A stretch of 64,000 nt of DNA from Mesorhizobium sp. M1E.F.Ca.ET.045.02.1.1 (GCF_003952485.1 NZ_CP034447.1:4540501-4604500), one strand, 5' to 3'; counted from the first letter of the stretch, positions 38,835-49,691 are shown. Made by a program: numbers and translations. The notes: generated from the sequence alone by a model not told the origin.

Positions 38835-38849
38835 TTCTCGACCGCACCA
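38835..38849. repeat. Putative att site, right
   Basis: TTCTCGACCGCACCA, identical to the last 15 bases of tRNA-Leu at 33407-33421 and in the same orientation. Confidence 0.65.
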
Positions 38850-39008
38850 TTTTCCCCCCAAAAAGATATTTCTTGAATGAGCCCGTGGATCGAAGCGGCT
38901 CGGCGCGTCCGTCTCTGTCTCTGAGGACCAAAACAGATGCGGTGGCAGGTTCTGAGGGCCGCACCGCCGCTTCGAGTTTTCCAAACAGGCAGTTCGGCAA
39001 ACCCCGGC

Positions 39009-41708
39009 CTATCCCGTCCAGCCAAGCCCGGCCGAGATGCAATTGATCGACACGAGCAGAGCGTCGGTCGCCCGCTTTTGGTCCGCCGTGTTTGCCCGAA
39101 CTTCACGCAGCAGATCGACCTGGAGCAGGTGAATGTCATCCATCTGCCGGCGCAGATTGTCGAACCGCCGCTTGAACATCGGAAAGCGCGCGGAAAGATC
39201 GCCTCCCGTGAGGTCACCGATCAGGCGTCGCGTCAGCTCGTATTCGGCGGCGATCCGGGCGTGGATTCTTGCTGCCGCATCGCTATCGGACACCAGGCCG
39301 GCGTAGAGCCGCGCGATCTCCATGTCGGACTGGTAAAGCGTCTTCTCGGCCTCGTCGACGATCAGGCGGAAGAAGCGCGAGTGCTCGAACATGCGGGCCA
39401 GAAGGTCGCGCCCGGCTTCGCCGCGCACTGTAACGAAAGAACTCAGCGCGCTGCCGATGCCATACCAGCCGGTCAACAGATGGCGGTTCTGGCTCCAGGC
39501 GAACACCCATGGAATGGCGCGCAGGTCGGCAATGCCGCTGGCGCCGAAACGGCGATCCGGCCGCGAGCCCATTTTCAGGAGCGCCAGTTCCGCGACCGGG
39601 CTCGCCTGGTTGAAATAGTGGAGGAAGCCGGGCTCGGCCATCAACCCGGCATAGGATGCCTGGGACATGCCTGCCAGCGCTTCCAACGCTTCATCGAACT
39701 CCGGCGTTTCCGGCCCGACATCACCGGGCGACCCGGCACCGTGGGCGAGCACGCCAGCGGCGAGAACCTCGAGCTGGTTGAGACCGGTTCCGCGATTGGC
39801 GAATTTCGAAGATACGACTTCTCCCTGTTCAGTCACCCGCATCCTGCCAGCGACAGTGCCCGCCGGCTGCGCCGCGATCGCCCGGCCGGTCGGCGCGCCG
39901 CCACGGCTGACAGAACCGCCGCGACCGTGAAAGAAACTGATCCTGACCTTGTGCTTGCGCCCGATCGCTGCGAGGCGCTTTTGCGCTTTTACCAGTTCCC
40001 AATTGGAAGCCAGGAAACCGCCATCCTTGTTGGAATCCGAATAGCCGAGCATGATTTCCTGGCGCGCGCCGAAATCCCGCACCGTCCGCCGCACCAGCGA
40101 GACGCCGAGCAATCCGTTCAGGATGGCAGGGGCGGCCTGCAGATCGGCGATGGTCTCGAACAACGGCACGATCCGCAGCCTGATCGTGCCGCCGCCATCG
40201 GGCGCGGTCGAGAGTCCGCAATATTGCGCCAGCAGATAGACCGCGAGCAGATCGTCGGCCAAGCGGGTCATGCTGAGCACGAACGAGCCGACAGCGTCGG
40301 CATCCGAGCCCGAGATGTGCTTGGCGATGACGGAGAATGTCGAAAGCAGTTCACGGGCTTCAGGCGAGAGTTGGCCTCTGTCGATCTCCAGCCGCTCGCC
40401 TTGGCTGAGGCCTGCGCGAATGCGCGCCGACCATTGCGGCGTGCCTGCCGCGACCGGATCGGCGGGATTTGCCAGCGCAAACAGCTCGGCCAGCACCCGG
40501 TTGACGACCGTGGAGTTCTGCCGGATGTCGAGCGAGACCGTGCGGAAGCCGAAGCTTCCGACCTGCCAAAGCAGGGGCTGGACGAAACGCCCGGCCACCG
40601 CGCGCCCTCCGATGGCTTCGAGAACGCAAGACAGGGCGGTCAGGTCGGTACGAAACGCCTCCGCGGAGAGGTAGGCGGCCGTACCGCCGGCTCGCGTCGC
40701 AACCAGCCGGGCAAGCAAGGCCGTAGCGAACTGGCGAAGCGGCTCGTCGGGGTTGCGGGCGGCGATGACGTCAGCCTGTCCGCTTTTATCGAGCGCCGTT
40801 TGCAGCACCGGCTTGAAGCTCGTCGGCAGGTCGATGACGTTCGAACTGGCGCTGAGCACCGTCACCAGCCGCTGCACCTGCGTCAGATACCAGCCTATGG
40901 CGGTATTGTGGTATTCGGCCATGGCATGGGCGGTGACCGCGGCCGTCACATTCGGATTGCCGTCGCGGTCGCCGCCGATCCACGAGGCGTAGCGCATGAA
41001 GGAGGGAATTCTGATCGGCTTGCCCGGATAGTGGCGCTCGAAGGCGCCTTGAAGCTTGCCATAGAGCTGTGGCGTTGCCTCGAAGATCACCTCGCGAAAG
41101 AAATGCAGGCTCCAGGCGATTTCGCCTTCGACTGTCGGGCGCTCCAGCCGCAGCTCGCCCGTCATCCACAGAAGCTCGATCTCGCTTTCCAGATCGGCGA
41201 CCAACAGGTCGCGCTCGCGCGGCGCCCAGCGCGGCTGGTCGAGATCGGTCAGCTTGCGATAGATACGGCGGTGGATCTCCAGCACAGTGACGCGTTTGGC
41301 CTCGGTCGGATGGGCGGTCATGGTCGGGCCGACGCAAAGCTCATCGAGCGTCGCCTGGACTTCTTCGCCAGAGTGACCGTTCGCCGCCATCTGGGCGATC
41401 ACGCTGGCGAAGGATCCGGGCACTTCGCCGGCACCCGCGCCTTGTTCGAGTTCGCGACGCGCCCGCATGGCAAGCAACTCGTCGGCAATCGTCAGCAACT
41501 GGAACCAGACGCCGCTCGCCTGAAGCGCCGGGATGCGCTGCTCTGGGGCGAGGGAGACGAGCGACCTGCGCCCGCTTAAGACCGCGGCGATCTCGGGGGC
41601 GCGCGCGCTTGCGACCTTAAGCAGCAGGCGCAACAGAAGGCTGCGCTCGTCCTCACGAAATTTGATGCGTCTGCTCTGTTCCAAACCGCTTTCCTGATCC
41701 GTCCGCAT
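39009..41708 (-). CDS. ppc: Phosphoenolpyruvate carboxylase
   Basis: An 899-residue cytoplasmic enzyme making oxaloacetate from PEP and bicarbonate. The active-site histidine is in TAHPTEAKR (about residue 133). Other motifs are WIGGDRDGNPNV, GYSDSNKDGG and FFHGRGGSVSRGGAP. It is the last gene of the serine-cycle set on the minus strand, 55 bases after the hydroxyacid dehydrogenase. In the serine cycle PEPC fixes the CO2 that becomes part of malyl-CoA, so this is likely a cycle-specific enzyme. Confidence 0.95.
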   Translation of the reverse strand: MRTDQESGLEQSRRIKFREDERSLLLRLLLKVASARAPEIAAVLSGRRSLVSLAPEQRIPALQASGVWFQLLTIADELLAMRARRELEQGAGAGEVPGSFASVIAQMAANGHSGEEVQATLDELCVGPTMTAHPTEAKRVTVLEIHRRIYRKLTDLDQPRWAPRERDLLVADLESEIELLWMTGELRLERPTVEGEIAWSLHFFREVIFEATPQLYGKLQGAFERHYPGKPIRIPSFMRYASWIGGDRDGNPNVTAAVTAHAMAEYHNTAIGWYLTQVQRLVTVLSASSNVIDLPTSFKPVLQTALDKSGQADVIAARNPDEPLRQFATALLARLVATRAGGTAAYLSAEAFRTDLTALSCVLEAIGGRAVAGRFVQPLLWQVGSFGFRTVSLDIRQNSTVVNRVLAELFALANPADPVAAGTPQWSARIRAGLSQGERLEIDRGQLSPEARELLSTFSVIAKHISGSDADAVGSFVLSMTRLADDLLAVYLLAQYCGLSTAPDGGGTIRLRIVPLFETIADLQAAPAILNGLLGVSLVRRTVRDFGARQEIMLGYSDSNKDGGFLASNWELVKAQKRLAAIGRKHKVRISFFHGRGGSVSRGGAPTGRAIAAQPAGTVAGRMRVTEQGEVVSSKFANRGTGLNQLEVLAAGVLAHGAGSPGDVGPETPEFDEALEALAGMSQASYAGLMAEPGFLHYFNQASPVAELALLKMGSRPDRRFGASGIADLRAIPWVFAWSQNRHLLTGWYGIGSALSSFVTVRGEAGRDLLARMFEHSRFFRLIVDEAEKTLYQSDMEIARLYAGLVSDSDAAARIHARIAAEYELTRRLIGDLTGGDLSARFPMFKRRFDNLRRQMDDIHLLQVDLLREVRANTADQKRATDALLVSINCISAGLGWTG

Positions 41709-41763
41709 TGATTGCAGCGCGTAGCCGCGCCCTTGAAGCGCGCCGCGCTGAACCGGATTAACG

Positions 41764-42732
41764 TCAGGCGACCCGATCAGGGACCGGGCGGCCTTCGAAG
41801 AAGGCGGTCAGGTTCTCCACCACCTTCATTCCCATCGCCACCCGCGTTTCCTCGGTCGCGCTGCCGAGATGCGGCAACAGCACGACGTTCTCCAATCGCT
41901 TCAGCGCTTCCGGAACGGCCGGCTCGTCGGCAAAGACGTCGAGACCCGCGCCTGCGATCTCGCGCCTTTCCAGCGCGCCGATCAGAGCATCCTGGTCGAC
42001 GACGTCGCCGCGCGCCGTGTTGATCAGGAAGGCGCCGCGCTGCATCGACCGCAGGCTTCGAGCATCGATGAGATGGCGGTTTTCCGCGCCGCCCGGACAG
42101 TGCAGCGAGACGAAATCGGATGCCACGAGCACATCGTCCAAGGTCTGCATCTGCACCGCGCCCATGGCGCGCGTCTCGTCGTCATCGACGGGCGAGCGAT
42201 TGAAGAACACGATCTTCATGCCGAAGCCGAAATGCGCGCGCTTGGCCGTCGCCTTGCCGATGCGTCCCATGCCGACGATACCCAAGGTCTTGCCCGACAC
42301 CTTGGCGCCGGCCATGTGGGTCGGCGACCAGCCACGCCACTCTCCGGCCCGCAACTGCCGCTCGCCCTCGCCGGTCCGGCGCGCGACAGCCAACATCAGG
42401 CTAAGCGCAAGGTCGGCGGTGCAATCGGTCAGCACGCCCGGCGTGTTGGTCACCACGATGTCGCGGTCGCGAGCCGCCGCGATATCGATATGGCTGAAGC
42501 CGACGCCGAAATTGGCGATGATGCGGGTGCGGGCGGCGGTCTCAGGAAACACCGCGACGGGCAAGCGGTCGCTGACCGTTGCCAGGATCGCGTCGAAATC
42601 CGCGAAGGCGGAAGTCATCGCGGCAGGACTCAGCGGCTCATCGCTGGCGTTGAGCGTGGTGTCGAAGCGCTCGGCGAGGATAGCTTCGACGGCGGCCGGC
42701 CATCTACGGGTAACAATCAAACGCGGTTTCAT
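41764..42732 (-). CDS. NAD(P)-dependent D-2-hydroxyacid dehydrogenase (hydroxypyruvate/glyoxylate reductase)
   Basis: A 322-residue enzyme with the dinucleotide fold GIVGMGRIGKATAKRA and the catalytic Arg, Glu and His of the family in INTARGDVVDQDAL, DVFADEP and VLLPHLGSAT. Its place between mtkB and ppc points to hydroxypyruvate reductase, which converts hydroxypyruvate to glycerate in the serine cycle. Sequence alone cannot separate hydroxypyruvate from glyoxylate preference. Confidence 0.88.
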   Translation of the reverse strand: MKPRLIVTRRWPAAVEAILAERFDTTLNASDEPLSPAAMTSAFADFDAILATVSDRLPVAVFPETAARTRIIANFGVGFSHIDIAAARDRDIVVTNTPGVLTDCTADLALSLMLAVARRTGEGERQLRAGEWRGWSPTHMAGAKVSGKTLGIVGMGRIGKATAKRAHFGFGMKIVFFNRSPVDDDETRAMGAVQMQTLDDVLVASDFVSLHCPGGAENRHLIDARSLRSMQRGAFLINTARGDVVDQDALIGALERREIAGAGLDVFADEPAVPEALKRLENVVLLPHLGSATEETRVAMGMKVVENLTAFFEGRPVPDRVA

Positions 42733-42809
42733 CGAATTTCTCGCCGATCGATGGGCCGCCGCGATGCTTCCGGCGACCCAGACTTCACATTTTGCGGGCT
42801 ATGCGGCCG

Positions 42810-43709
<900 letters not shown>

Positions 43710-43723
43710 TTTCTCGACCTCCC

Positions 43724-44908
43724 TCAGGCTGCTTTTTTCTTGGCGGCTTCGCGCCAGGCGGCGACGGCCTTTTCGGCGGCTTCGGCGAGCGTGTCGGCGA
43801 CGATTACCGCCTCGCCAGATTCGGCCAGGATCTTGCGTCCCTCCTCGACCTTGGTGCCGGAGAGCCGCACTACCAGCGGCACGTCGACGCCGACCTCGCG
43901 GATCGCCTTGATGACGCCTTCGGCCACCCAGTCGCAGCGGTTGATGCCGGCGAAGATGTTGACCAGGATGGTCTCGACATTCTTGTCGCCGAGCACGGCG
44001 CGGAAGGATTTCGCCACCCGCTCGGGCGAGGCGCCGCCGCCGATGTCGAGGAAGTTGGCCGGCTCGCCGCCGGCGATCTTGATCATGTCCATCGTCGCCA
44101 TGGCGAGACCGGCGCCGTTGATGATGCAGCCGATATTGCCGTCGAGGCCGACATAGGAGAGGCCGCGGTCGCTGGCGAAGGTCTCGCGCGGGTCTTCCTG
44201 GCTCTTGTCGCGCAGCTCCGAGATTTCCGGTCGGCGAAACAGCGCGTTCTCGTCGAACGACATTTTTGCATCGAGCGCGACCAGGTTGCCGTCGCGGGTC
44301 ACCACCAGCGGATTGATCTCCAGCATCGAGGCGTCGTAGTCGCGGAACACCTGGTAGCAGCCGAGGATGGTTTCGGTGGCCTTGCCGATCAGATTGCTTT
44401 CAAGCCCGAGGCCGAAGGCGATCTCGCGCGCCTGGAAGCCCTGCATGCCGACGCCGGGATCGACCGTGGCGCGGATGATCGAATTCGGCTTCTTTTCGGA
44501 GATGTCCTCGATCTCCATACCGCCGGCGGCCGATGCCACGATCATGACGCGCTCTTCCTTGCGGTCGAGCACGAAGCCGAGATAGAGCTCCTGGGCGATG
44601 TCGACCGCCTCTTCGAGATAGAGCCGCGAGATCAGCTTGCCGCGCGGGCCGGTCTGTTGCGTCACCAGCTTGCGGCCGAGCATGGCCTCCGCCGCGTTGG
44701 AGATCTCCTCGTCATTGGAGCAGAGCTTGATGCCGCCGGCCTTGCCGCGCGCGCCGGAATGAACCTGCGCCTTCAGCACCCATTTCGAGCCGCCGATCTC
44801 GCGCGCCCGGTAGGTCGCCTGCTCAGGGCTGTAGGCGAGGCCGCCGCGCGGCACATGCACGCCGTGGCGGGCGAGCAGTTCTTTGGCCTGGTATTCATGA
44901 ATGTCCAT
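43724..44908 (-). CDS. mtkA: Malate--CoA ligase subunit beta
   Basis: A 394-residue ATP-grasp subunit of the malate thiokinase. The N-terminus [20 protein letters not shown] and the C-terminal [16 protein letters not shown] are family signatures, with GGGASPERV near the nucleotide/CoA interface. It lies 19 bases after mcl and 14 before mtkB, so the ligase is co-expressed with its partner enzyme. Confidence 0.9.
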   Translation of the reverse strand: MDIHEYQAKELLARHGVHVPRGGLAYSPEQATYRAREIGGSKWVLKAQVHSGARGKAGGIKLCSNDEEISNAAEAMLGRKLVTQQTGPRGKLISRLYLEEAVDIAQELYLGFVLDRKEERVMIVASAAGGMEIEDISEKKPNSIIRATVDPGVGMQGFQAREIAFGLGLESNLIGKATETILGCYQVFRDYDASMLEINPLVVTRDGNLVALDAKMSFDENALFRRPEISELRDKSQEDPRETFASDRGLSYVGLDGNIGCIINGAGLAMATMDMIKIAGGEPANFLDIGGGASPERVAKSFRAVLGDKNVETILVNIFAGINRCDWVAEGVIKAIREVGVDVPLVVRLSGTKVEEGRKILAESGEAVIVADTLAEAAEKAVAAWREAAKKKAA

Positions 44909-44927
44909 TCTATCCTCCCGAAAACTT

Positions 44928-45890
44928 TCAGTGGGCTGCTGCCTGTGCCTGGCCGGCGCGCTCGATCGCCTCGCTCACCACCAGCACGTTGCGCGCCATG
45001 CGTTCGGACGCGGCGTCGATCATCTTGCCGTCGAGTGCCGCGGCACCCTTGCCGAGCGCCTCGGCTTCTTTGAGCACTTCGAGGATGCGCCTGGCACGCG
45101 TGACCTCCTTTTCCGGCGGCGAGAACACGTCGTTGGCCAAAGCGATCTGCGAGGGATGGATCGCCCATTTGCCTTCGATGCCGAGGGCAGCCGCGCGTCT
45201 CGCAGCCGCCGTGTAACCTTCCGGATCAGAGAAATCGCCGAACGGTCCGTCGATGGCGCGCAGGCCGTAGGCTCGGCATGCGACCGTCATCCGCGACAGG
45301 GCGAAATGCCACTGGTCGCCGGGATAGTCGGGGTTCAGCCCGCCGATGTTGACGGTGCGCGCCTTGTTGCTGGCGGCATAGTCGGCGACGCCGAAATGCA
45401 TTGCCTCCAGCCGACCGGGCGTGGCGGCAATCGCCTCGACATTGGCCATGCCGAGCGCCGTCTCGATCAGGGCTTCGAGGCCGACTCGGGTCTTAAAACC
45501 CTTGGCCATCTCGATCTGGTTGACCAGCGCTTCGACCATATAGAGGTCGGCGGGAACGCCGACCTTCGGCACCAGGATCGTGTCCAGCCGGTCGCCGGCC
45601 TGTTCCATCACGTCGACCACGTCGCGGTACATGTAATGGGTGTCGAGGCCGTTGATGCGCACCGAGACTGTCTTGCCCTTGGCGCGCCAGTCGATGTCGT
45701 TGAGCGCCTGGATGATGTTCTTGCGGGCGCGCTCCTTGTCGGGCGGCGCGACCGCGTCCTCGATGTCGAGGAAGACGAAGTCGGCGGCGCTGTTCGCCGC
45801 CTTGTCGATCATTTCCGGGCTCGAGCCCGGAACCGCGAGCTCGCTGCGTTGCAGCCTCAGTTTCTTGAGGTGGTTGATGGTGTGGCTCAT
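44928..45890 (-). CDS. mcl: Malyl-CoA lyase (HpcH/HpaI-CitE family)
   Basis: A 320-residue TIM-barrel lyase cleaving malyl-CoA to acetyl-CoA and glyoxylate. Visible are [17 protein letters not shown], the Mg-ligand region [12 protein letters not shown] and [18 protein letters not shown]. The start at 45890 ([18 protein letters not shown]) is preferred; the frame extends further upstream into sga. It lies 10 bases after sga, giving the cycle order sga-mcl-mtkA-mtkB. Confidence 0.92.
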   Translation of the reverse strand: MSHTINHLKKLRLQRSELAVPGSSPEMIDKAANSAADFVFLDIEDAVAPPDKERARKNIIQALNDIDWRAKGKTVSVRINGLDTHYMYRDVVDVMEQAGDRLDTILVPKVGVPADLYMVEALVNQIEMAKGFKTRVGLEALIETALGMANVEAIAATPGRLEAMHFGVADYAASNKARTVNIGGLNPDYPGDQWHFALSRMTVACRAYGLRAIDGPFGDFSDPEGYTAAARRAAALGIEGKWAIHPSQIALANDVFSPPEKEVTRARRILEVLKEAEALGKGAAALDGKMIDAASERMARNVLVVSEAIERAGQAQAAAH

Positions 45891-45900
45891 CGTCCGCTCC

Positions 45901-47091
45901 TCACGCCGCCTCGGCGACCGGCATCGCGGCGGTGCGCCTGAAATGTTCGATCGCGGCCGCCACGCCCGAACCCGGCGCCAGGCGGACACCGCAGTCGAGC
46001 AGCGCCAGTTCGGCGGCGGAGAGCGATGCAAGCACCATCACCTCGTTCAGCCAGCCGAGATGGCCGATGCGGAAGACCTTGCCGGCCACCTTGTTGAGGC
46101 CGCCGCCGAGCGAGGTCTGGTAGGCGCGGTAGGCGCGCTTGACGACTTCGGCGCTGTCGATGCCTTCCGGCACCAGGACGGCGCTCACCGTATCGGAATG
46201 CCATTGCGGTGCCTTGGCGCACAGCTTCAGCCCCCAGGCGTCGACCGCCTTGCGCACGCCTTCCGCCAGGCGATGGTGGCGGGCGAAGATGTTGTCCAGG
46301 CCTTCCTCGGCGATGAGATCGAGCGAGGCGCGCAGGCCGCGCAGCAATTGCGTGGCGGGCGTGTAGGGGAAGTAGCCGGTATCGTTGGCGCGGATCATGT
46401 CCTCGAAGGAGAAGTAGCAGCGCCGGTGGGTTGCCACCCGCGACGCGGCGAGCGCCTTCTTGCTGACCGACAGGAAGCCGAGTCCGGCCGGCAGCATGAA
46501 GCCCTTCTGCGAGCCGCTGACCGCGCAGTCGACGCCCCATTCCTCCTGGCGGAAGTCGATCGAGCCGATCGACGAGACCCCGTCGACGAAGAGAAGGGCA
46601 GGGTGGTTCGTTGCATCGAGCGCGGCGCGGCAGCCGGCGACGTCGCTGGTGACACCGGTCGCGGTTTCGTTCTGGGTGCAGAACACCGCCTTGATGCGAT
46701 GCGCCTTGTCCGCGCGGAGCCTTTCCGCATAGAGGTCGAGCGGGACGCCCGTTCCCCATTCGCAGTCGATGACGTCGACCTCGAAGCCAAGACGCTCGGC
46801 CATGTCGACCCACAGATGCGAGAACTGCCCGAAGCGCGACATCAGCACCCGGTCGCCGGGGCTGAGCACGTTGGTCATCGCCGCTTCCCAGGCGCCGGTG
46901 CCTGAGGACGGAAAGATGAAGACGCGGCCGGTCTCGTTCTTGAAGACCTTTTTGATGTCCTCGAACAGCGGCAGCGTGAGATTGGGGAAGGAAGCGGCGC
47001 GCATGTCTTCCATCGGCAGGTTCATGGCCTGCCGGACTTCCTCCGGAATATTGGTCGGTCCTGGGATGAAAAGATGGGTAAACCCGGCCAT
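45901..47091 (-). CDS. sga: Serine--glyoxylate aminotransferase
   Basis: A 396-residue class V PLP aminotransferase that converts serine and glyoxylate to hydroxypyruvate and glycine. The PLP lysine is in SGSQKGFMLP, the cofactor loop in PSSGTGAWEAA and the aspartate in LLFVDGVSSIGS. It is the first gene of the serine-cycle operon. The 121-base gap to the regulator at 47213 should hold the promoter. Confidence 0.93.
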   Translation of the reverse strand: MAGFTHLFIPGPTNIPEEVRQAMNLPMEDMRAASFPNLTLPLFEDIKKVFKNETGRVFIFPSSGTGAWEAAMTNVLSPGDRVLMSRFGQFSHLWVDMAERLGFEVDVIDCEWGTGVPLDLYAERLRADKAHRIKAVFCTQNETATGVTSDVAGCRAALDATNHPALLFVDGVSSIGSIDFRQEEWGVDCAVSGSQKGFMLPAGLGFLSVSKKALAASRVATHRRCYFSFEDMIRANDTGYFPYTPATQLLRGLRASLDLIAEEGLDNIFARHHRLAEGVRKAVDAWGLKLCAKAPQWHSDTVSAVLVPEGIDSAEVVKRAYRAYQTSLGGGLNKVAGKVFRIGHLGWLNEVMVLASLSAAELALLDCGVRLAPGSGVAAAIEHFRRTAAMPVAEAA

Positions 47092-47212
47092 GCGCGAACT
47101 CCTCCGATCGTTTGGGATTGTCAGGGGAGTGTCGTTCGCGCGGCGTGTCGCAACAACACCTTGCCGGGTAAGTTGTCGCCACGGGCGGGTAGGGCGGACC
47201 TACCCGGTCCGC

Positions 47213-48031
47213 CTACCCGAAAGGCGATTTGGAGGTGCGGCGCTTCTCGTTCGCATAGAGCGCGACGGCCATGGCGCGGTTGCGCACGTCGAGCTTGTCG
47301 TAGAGATTCTTGAGATGGTACTTTACCGTGTTCTCCGAGATCCCGGTCCGGGTCGCGATCTGGAGATTGGTCCAGCCATCGGACAGCACCGCAAGCAGCT
47401 CGCGCTCACGCACGGTGAGCTGCGACAGCGGCGTGTCGTTGACCTTGTTGATGTCGATGTAAGGAATGCAGATCCGCCCATGCGCGACCGCCAGGATCGT
47501 CTCGAAGATGATCGACGGGTCGTCGAACTGGAAGCAGTAGCCCTGGGCGCCCAACCGCACGCATTGCTTCAGGATGCCGATGTCGTGGTCGTTGGAGAAC
47601 ACCGTGACGCGAACATCGAGCTTGCGATTCTGGACTTCCGCCAGAATGTCGGCGCCGTCCATGTCGGCGAGCTTCCAGCCGATCACGGCGACATCGAACC
47701 TGGTGTTCGCCGCCAGCTCGAGGAATTGCGCGCCGCTCTGAACGGAGCTCACCAGCTCGAAACGCCCATCGCATTCCAGCATTTCGCGGAGCGCCGACAC
47801 AACGAGCGGATTGCGCTCGGCAACGACGACGCGCACGCGCCTCGAGCCAACTGCTTCGTTCGTTTTCCGGGACTTGAGGTTCAAGGCCTGCCGATTGTCC
47901 TGTCGATCTTGCGCCGTCTGCAGGCCTTCTGGACCTGCTATGATGACAATTCTGCCCCAACGGCGCGGCGGCGCTCTTTCCGCAGCGACATGCGCTGTCG
48001 CGTCGCCTGAAGCCGAAAATTGCCCTGCCAT
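47213..48031 (-). CDS. LuxR-type response regulator with degenerate receiver
   Basis: C-terminal LuxR/FixJ HTH (QLTVRERELLAVLSDGWTN, then SENTVKYHLKNLYDKL) after a receiver-like domain. The receiver has FDVAVIGWKLADMDG where active ones read VLLDLxxPxxDG, so the phospho-acceptor Asp is Gly; the conserved Lys is also replaced (GAQGYCFQF) and the acidic pair is reduced to AE. It therefore probably works without phosphorylation. The true start is uncertain: ~65 residues precede the receiver. It lies upstream of the serine-cycle operon on the same strand and may regulate it. A truncated copy is next to tRNA-Leu. Confidence 0.85.
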   Translation of the reverse strand: MAGQFSASGDATAHVAAERAPPRRWGRIVIIAGPEGLQTAQDRQDNRQALNLKSRKTNEAVGSRRVRVVVAERNPLVVSALREMLECDGRFELVSSVQSGAQFLELAANTRFDVAVIGWKLADMDGADILAEVQNRKLDVRVTVFSNDHDIGILKQCVRLGAQGYCFQFDDPSIIFETILAVAHGRICIPYIDINKVNDTPLSQLTVRERELLAVLSDGWTNLQIATRTGISENTVKYHLKNLYDKLDVRNRAMAVALYANEKRRTSKSPFG

Positions 48032-48147
48032 CAGGTCGCGTCGAAGGCGTCACGGCGCATATTTCGCTGAATATTCCGCGTGCTAGCGCAACGATTTCGC
48101 AAGACGAATCGCATCACGGCCCTATCTGCCGCGTTGGCATCGGATTT

Positions 48148-48176
48148 TCCCGAAATGCGGTTTCCACTTTTCGGGA
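48148..48176. repeat. Short intergenic palindrome
   Basis: TCCCGAAA and TTTCGGGA pair around a 13-base loop in the divergent gap between the LuxR regulator and mgtE. It resembles the element at 33120-33168. Confidence 0.6.
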
Positions 48177-48232
48177 TCATGCTCTAGACGTGATTCGCAC
48201 CCTTTCCGGATTCCTGTTGGCGGGAGGCGCTG

Positions 48233-49666
48233 GTGGAAGGCCAGGACATAGAGACGACGACCGGCGCCAGGGCCGCCGAGGAGCACTACGCCGACATCTA
48301 TGGCGAGGATGGGGCCGTCCGTTCTTCCTTCCTCGCCCAGATCGGCGCGGCGATCGCCGACCGCGACACGCTGACCCTGAAGCGTGAAGTCGACGACCTG
48401 CATCAGTCCGAACTGGGCGATCTGCTAGAGGCGCTGCATCCCGAACAGCGCCGGGCCCTGGTCGAGTTGCTGGGTTCCGATTTCGACTTCTCCGCGCTGA
48501 CCGAGGTCGACGAGGCTATCCGCCTCGATATCGTCGACAACCTGCCCAACGAGCAGATCGCGCAGGCGGTGCAGGAACTCGATTCCGACGACGCCGTCTA
48601 CATCCTGGAGGACCTCGACCAGGAGGACCAGGACGAGATCCTGTCGCAACTGCCGTTCACCGAGCGCATCAGGCTCAGGCGCGCGCTCGACTATCCGGAA
48701 GAGACGGCCGGCCGGCGCATGCAGACGGAGTTCGTCGCCGTGCCGCCGTTCTGGACCATCGGCCAGACCATCGACTACATGCGCGAGGACAAGAACCTTC
48801 CGGACCGCTTCAGCCAGATCTTCGTCATCGACCCGAGCTTCAAGCTGCTCGGCGCCATCGACCTCGACCAGATCCTGCGCACCAAGCGCGCGGTCAAGGT
48901 CGAGGATGTGATGCACGAGACGCGACATGCCATCCCTGCCACCATGGATCAGGAAGAGGCGGCGCGGGAGTTCGAGCAGTACGATCTGCTCTCGGCCGCC
49001 GTGGTCGATGAGAACGAGAGGCTGGTCGGCGTGCTCACCATCGACGACGTGGTCGACGTCATCCAGCAGGAAGCGGAGGAAGACCTCTTGCGCATGGGCG
49101 GCGTCGGCGACGAAGAGCTGTCGGATACCATCGCGGCGACATCGCGCTCGCGCGTTCCATGGCTGCTGGTCAATCTTGGCACGGCCTTCATCTCGGCCTC
49201 GGTGATCAGCGTGTTCGGCGCGACGATCGAGGAAATGGTGGCGCTTGCCGCACTGATGCCGATCGTCGCCTCACTGGGCGGCAATGCCGGCACCCAGACG
49301 ATGACGGTGACCGTGCGCGCGCTCGCCACGCGCGACCTCGATATCTACAATGCCGGCCGCGTCATTCGCCGCGAGGTCATGGTCGGCCTGCTCAACGGCG
49401 GGATCATTGCGACCATCCTCGGTCTGGTCGCCGGCATCTGGTTTCACAATCCCGACCTCGGTTTCGTCATCGCCGCGGCGATGATCCTCAATATGTTGGC
49501 CGCGGCACTCGGCGGCATCCTCATCCCACTGTTTCTCGACAAGCTCGGTGCCGATCCGGCAATTTCGTCCTCGATCTTCACGACAATGATCACCGACGTT
49601 ATCGGCTTCCTCGCCTTCCTCAGCCTCGCCACATGGTGGTTGCACCTGGGCGAGCGAGCCGGATAG
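48233..49666 (+). CDS. mgtE: Magnesium transporter MgtE
   Basis: A 477-residue Mg2+ channel/transporter. Order: acidic N-domain of superhelical repeats (residues about 40-150), two CBS domains (about 155-280) that sense Mg2+, then five membrane helices with the pore motif GGNAGTQT. The start is GTG 48233 with GGGAGG upstream. Usually self-gated by intracellular Mg2+ through the N/CBS domains. Confidence 0.94.
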   Translation: MEGQDIETTTGARAAEEHYADIYGEDGAVRSSFLAQIGAAIADRDTLTLKREVDDLHQSELGDLLEALHPEQRRALVELLGSDFDFSALTEVDEAIRLDIVDNLPNEQIAQAVQELDSDDAVYILEDLDQEDQDEILSQLPFTERIRLRRALDYPEETAGRRMQTEFVAVPPFWTIGQTIDYMREDKNLPDRFSQIFVIDPSFKLLGAIDLDQILRTKRAVKVEDVMHETRHAIPATMDQEEAAREFEQYDLLSAAVVDENERLVGVLTIDDVVDVIQQEAEEDLLRMGGVGDEELSDTIAATSRSRVPWLLVNLGTAFISASVISVFGATIEEMVALAALMPIVASLGGNAGTQTMTVTVRALATRDLDIYNAGRVIRREVMVGLLNGGIIATILGLVAGIWFHNPDLGFVIAAAMILNMLAAALGGILIPLFLDKLGADPAISSSIFTTMITDVIGFLAFLSLATWWLHLGERAG

Positions 49667-49675
49667 GCATCTTAA

Positions 49676-49691
49676 TTGACTTTTACGTAAA
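49676..49691. promoter_or_regulatory. Possible MerR/LiuR-type operator
   Basis: TTGACTTTTACGTAAA resembles the LiuR-type operator (TTGACG-TTTACGTAAA) of short MerR regulators. It lies about 120 bases upstream of the MerR gene, suggesting autoregulation. The resemblance is by eye. Confidence 0.4.

Larger units (their letters stand above)
33407..38849. mobile_element. Putative genomic island in tRNA-Leu
   Basis: Bounded by exact 15-base direct repeats TTCTCGACCGCACCA, one being the tRNA 3' end (33407-33421) and the other at 38835-38849. Contents are a response-regulator remnant, a truncated glycosyltransferase, a kinase-flippase fusion, a nucleotidyltransferase-kinase fusion and a possible GIY-YIG remnant. 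Parts, for example 34800-35000, are clearly richer in A/T than the flanking core genes. No integrase is present, so it would be a decayed or non-autonomous element. Boundaries are inferred from the repeats alone. Confidence 0.65.
38487..39008. other. Right end of the island and spacer to ppc
   Basis: A 522-base stretch without an intact gene. It holds a 16-base tandem duplication (38605-38636), a possible GIY-YIG nuclease remnant (about 38660-38726, minus) and the right 15-base repeat (38835-38849). The 160 bases after the repeat contain the 3' side of ppc; I see no clear terminator. Confidence 0.6.

Noticed and set aside
38937..41579. 880-codon open frame antisense to ppc
   Set aside because: It mirrors a complete PEP carboxylase with all active-site motifs, and its product is Arg/Ala/Gly-rich with no domain.
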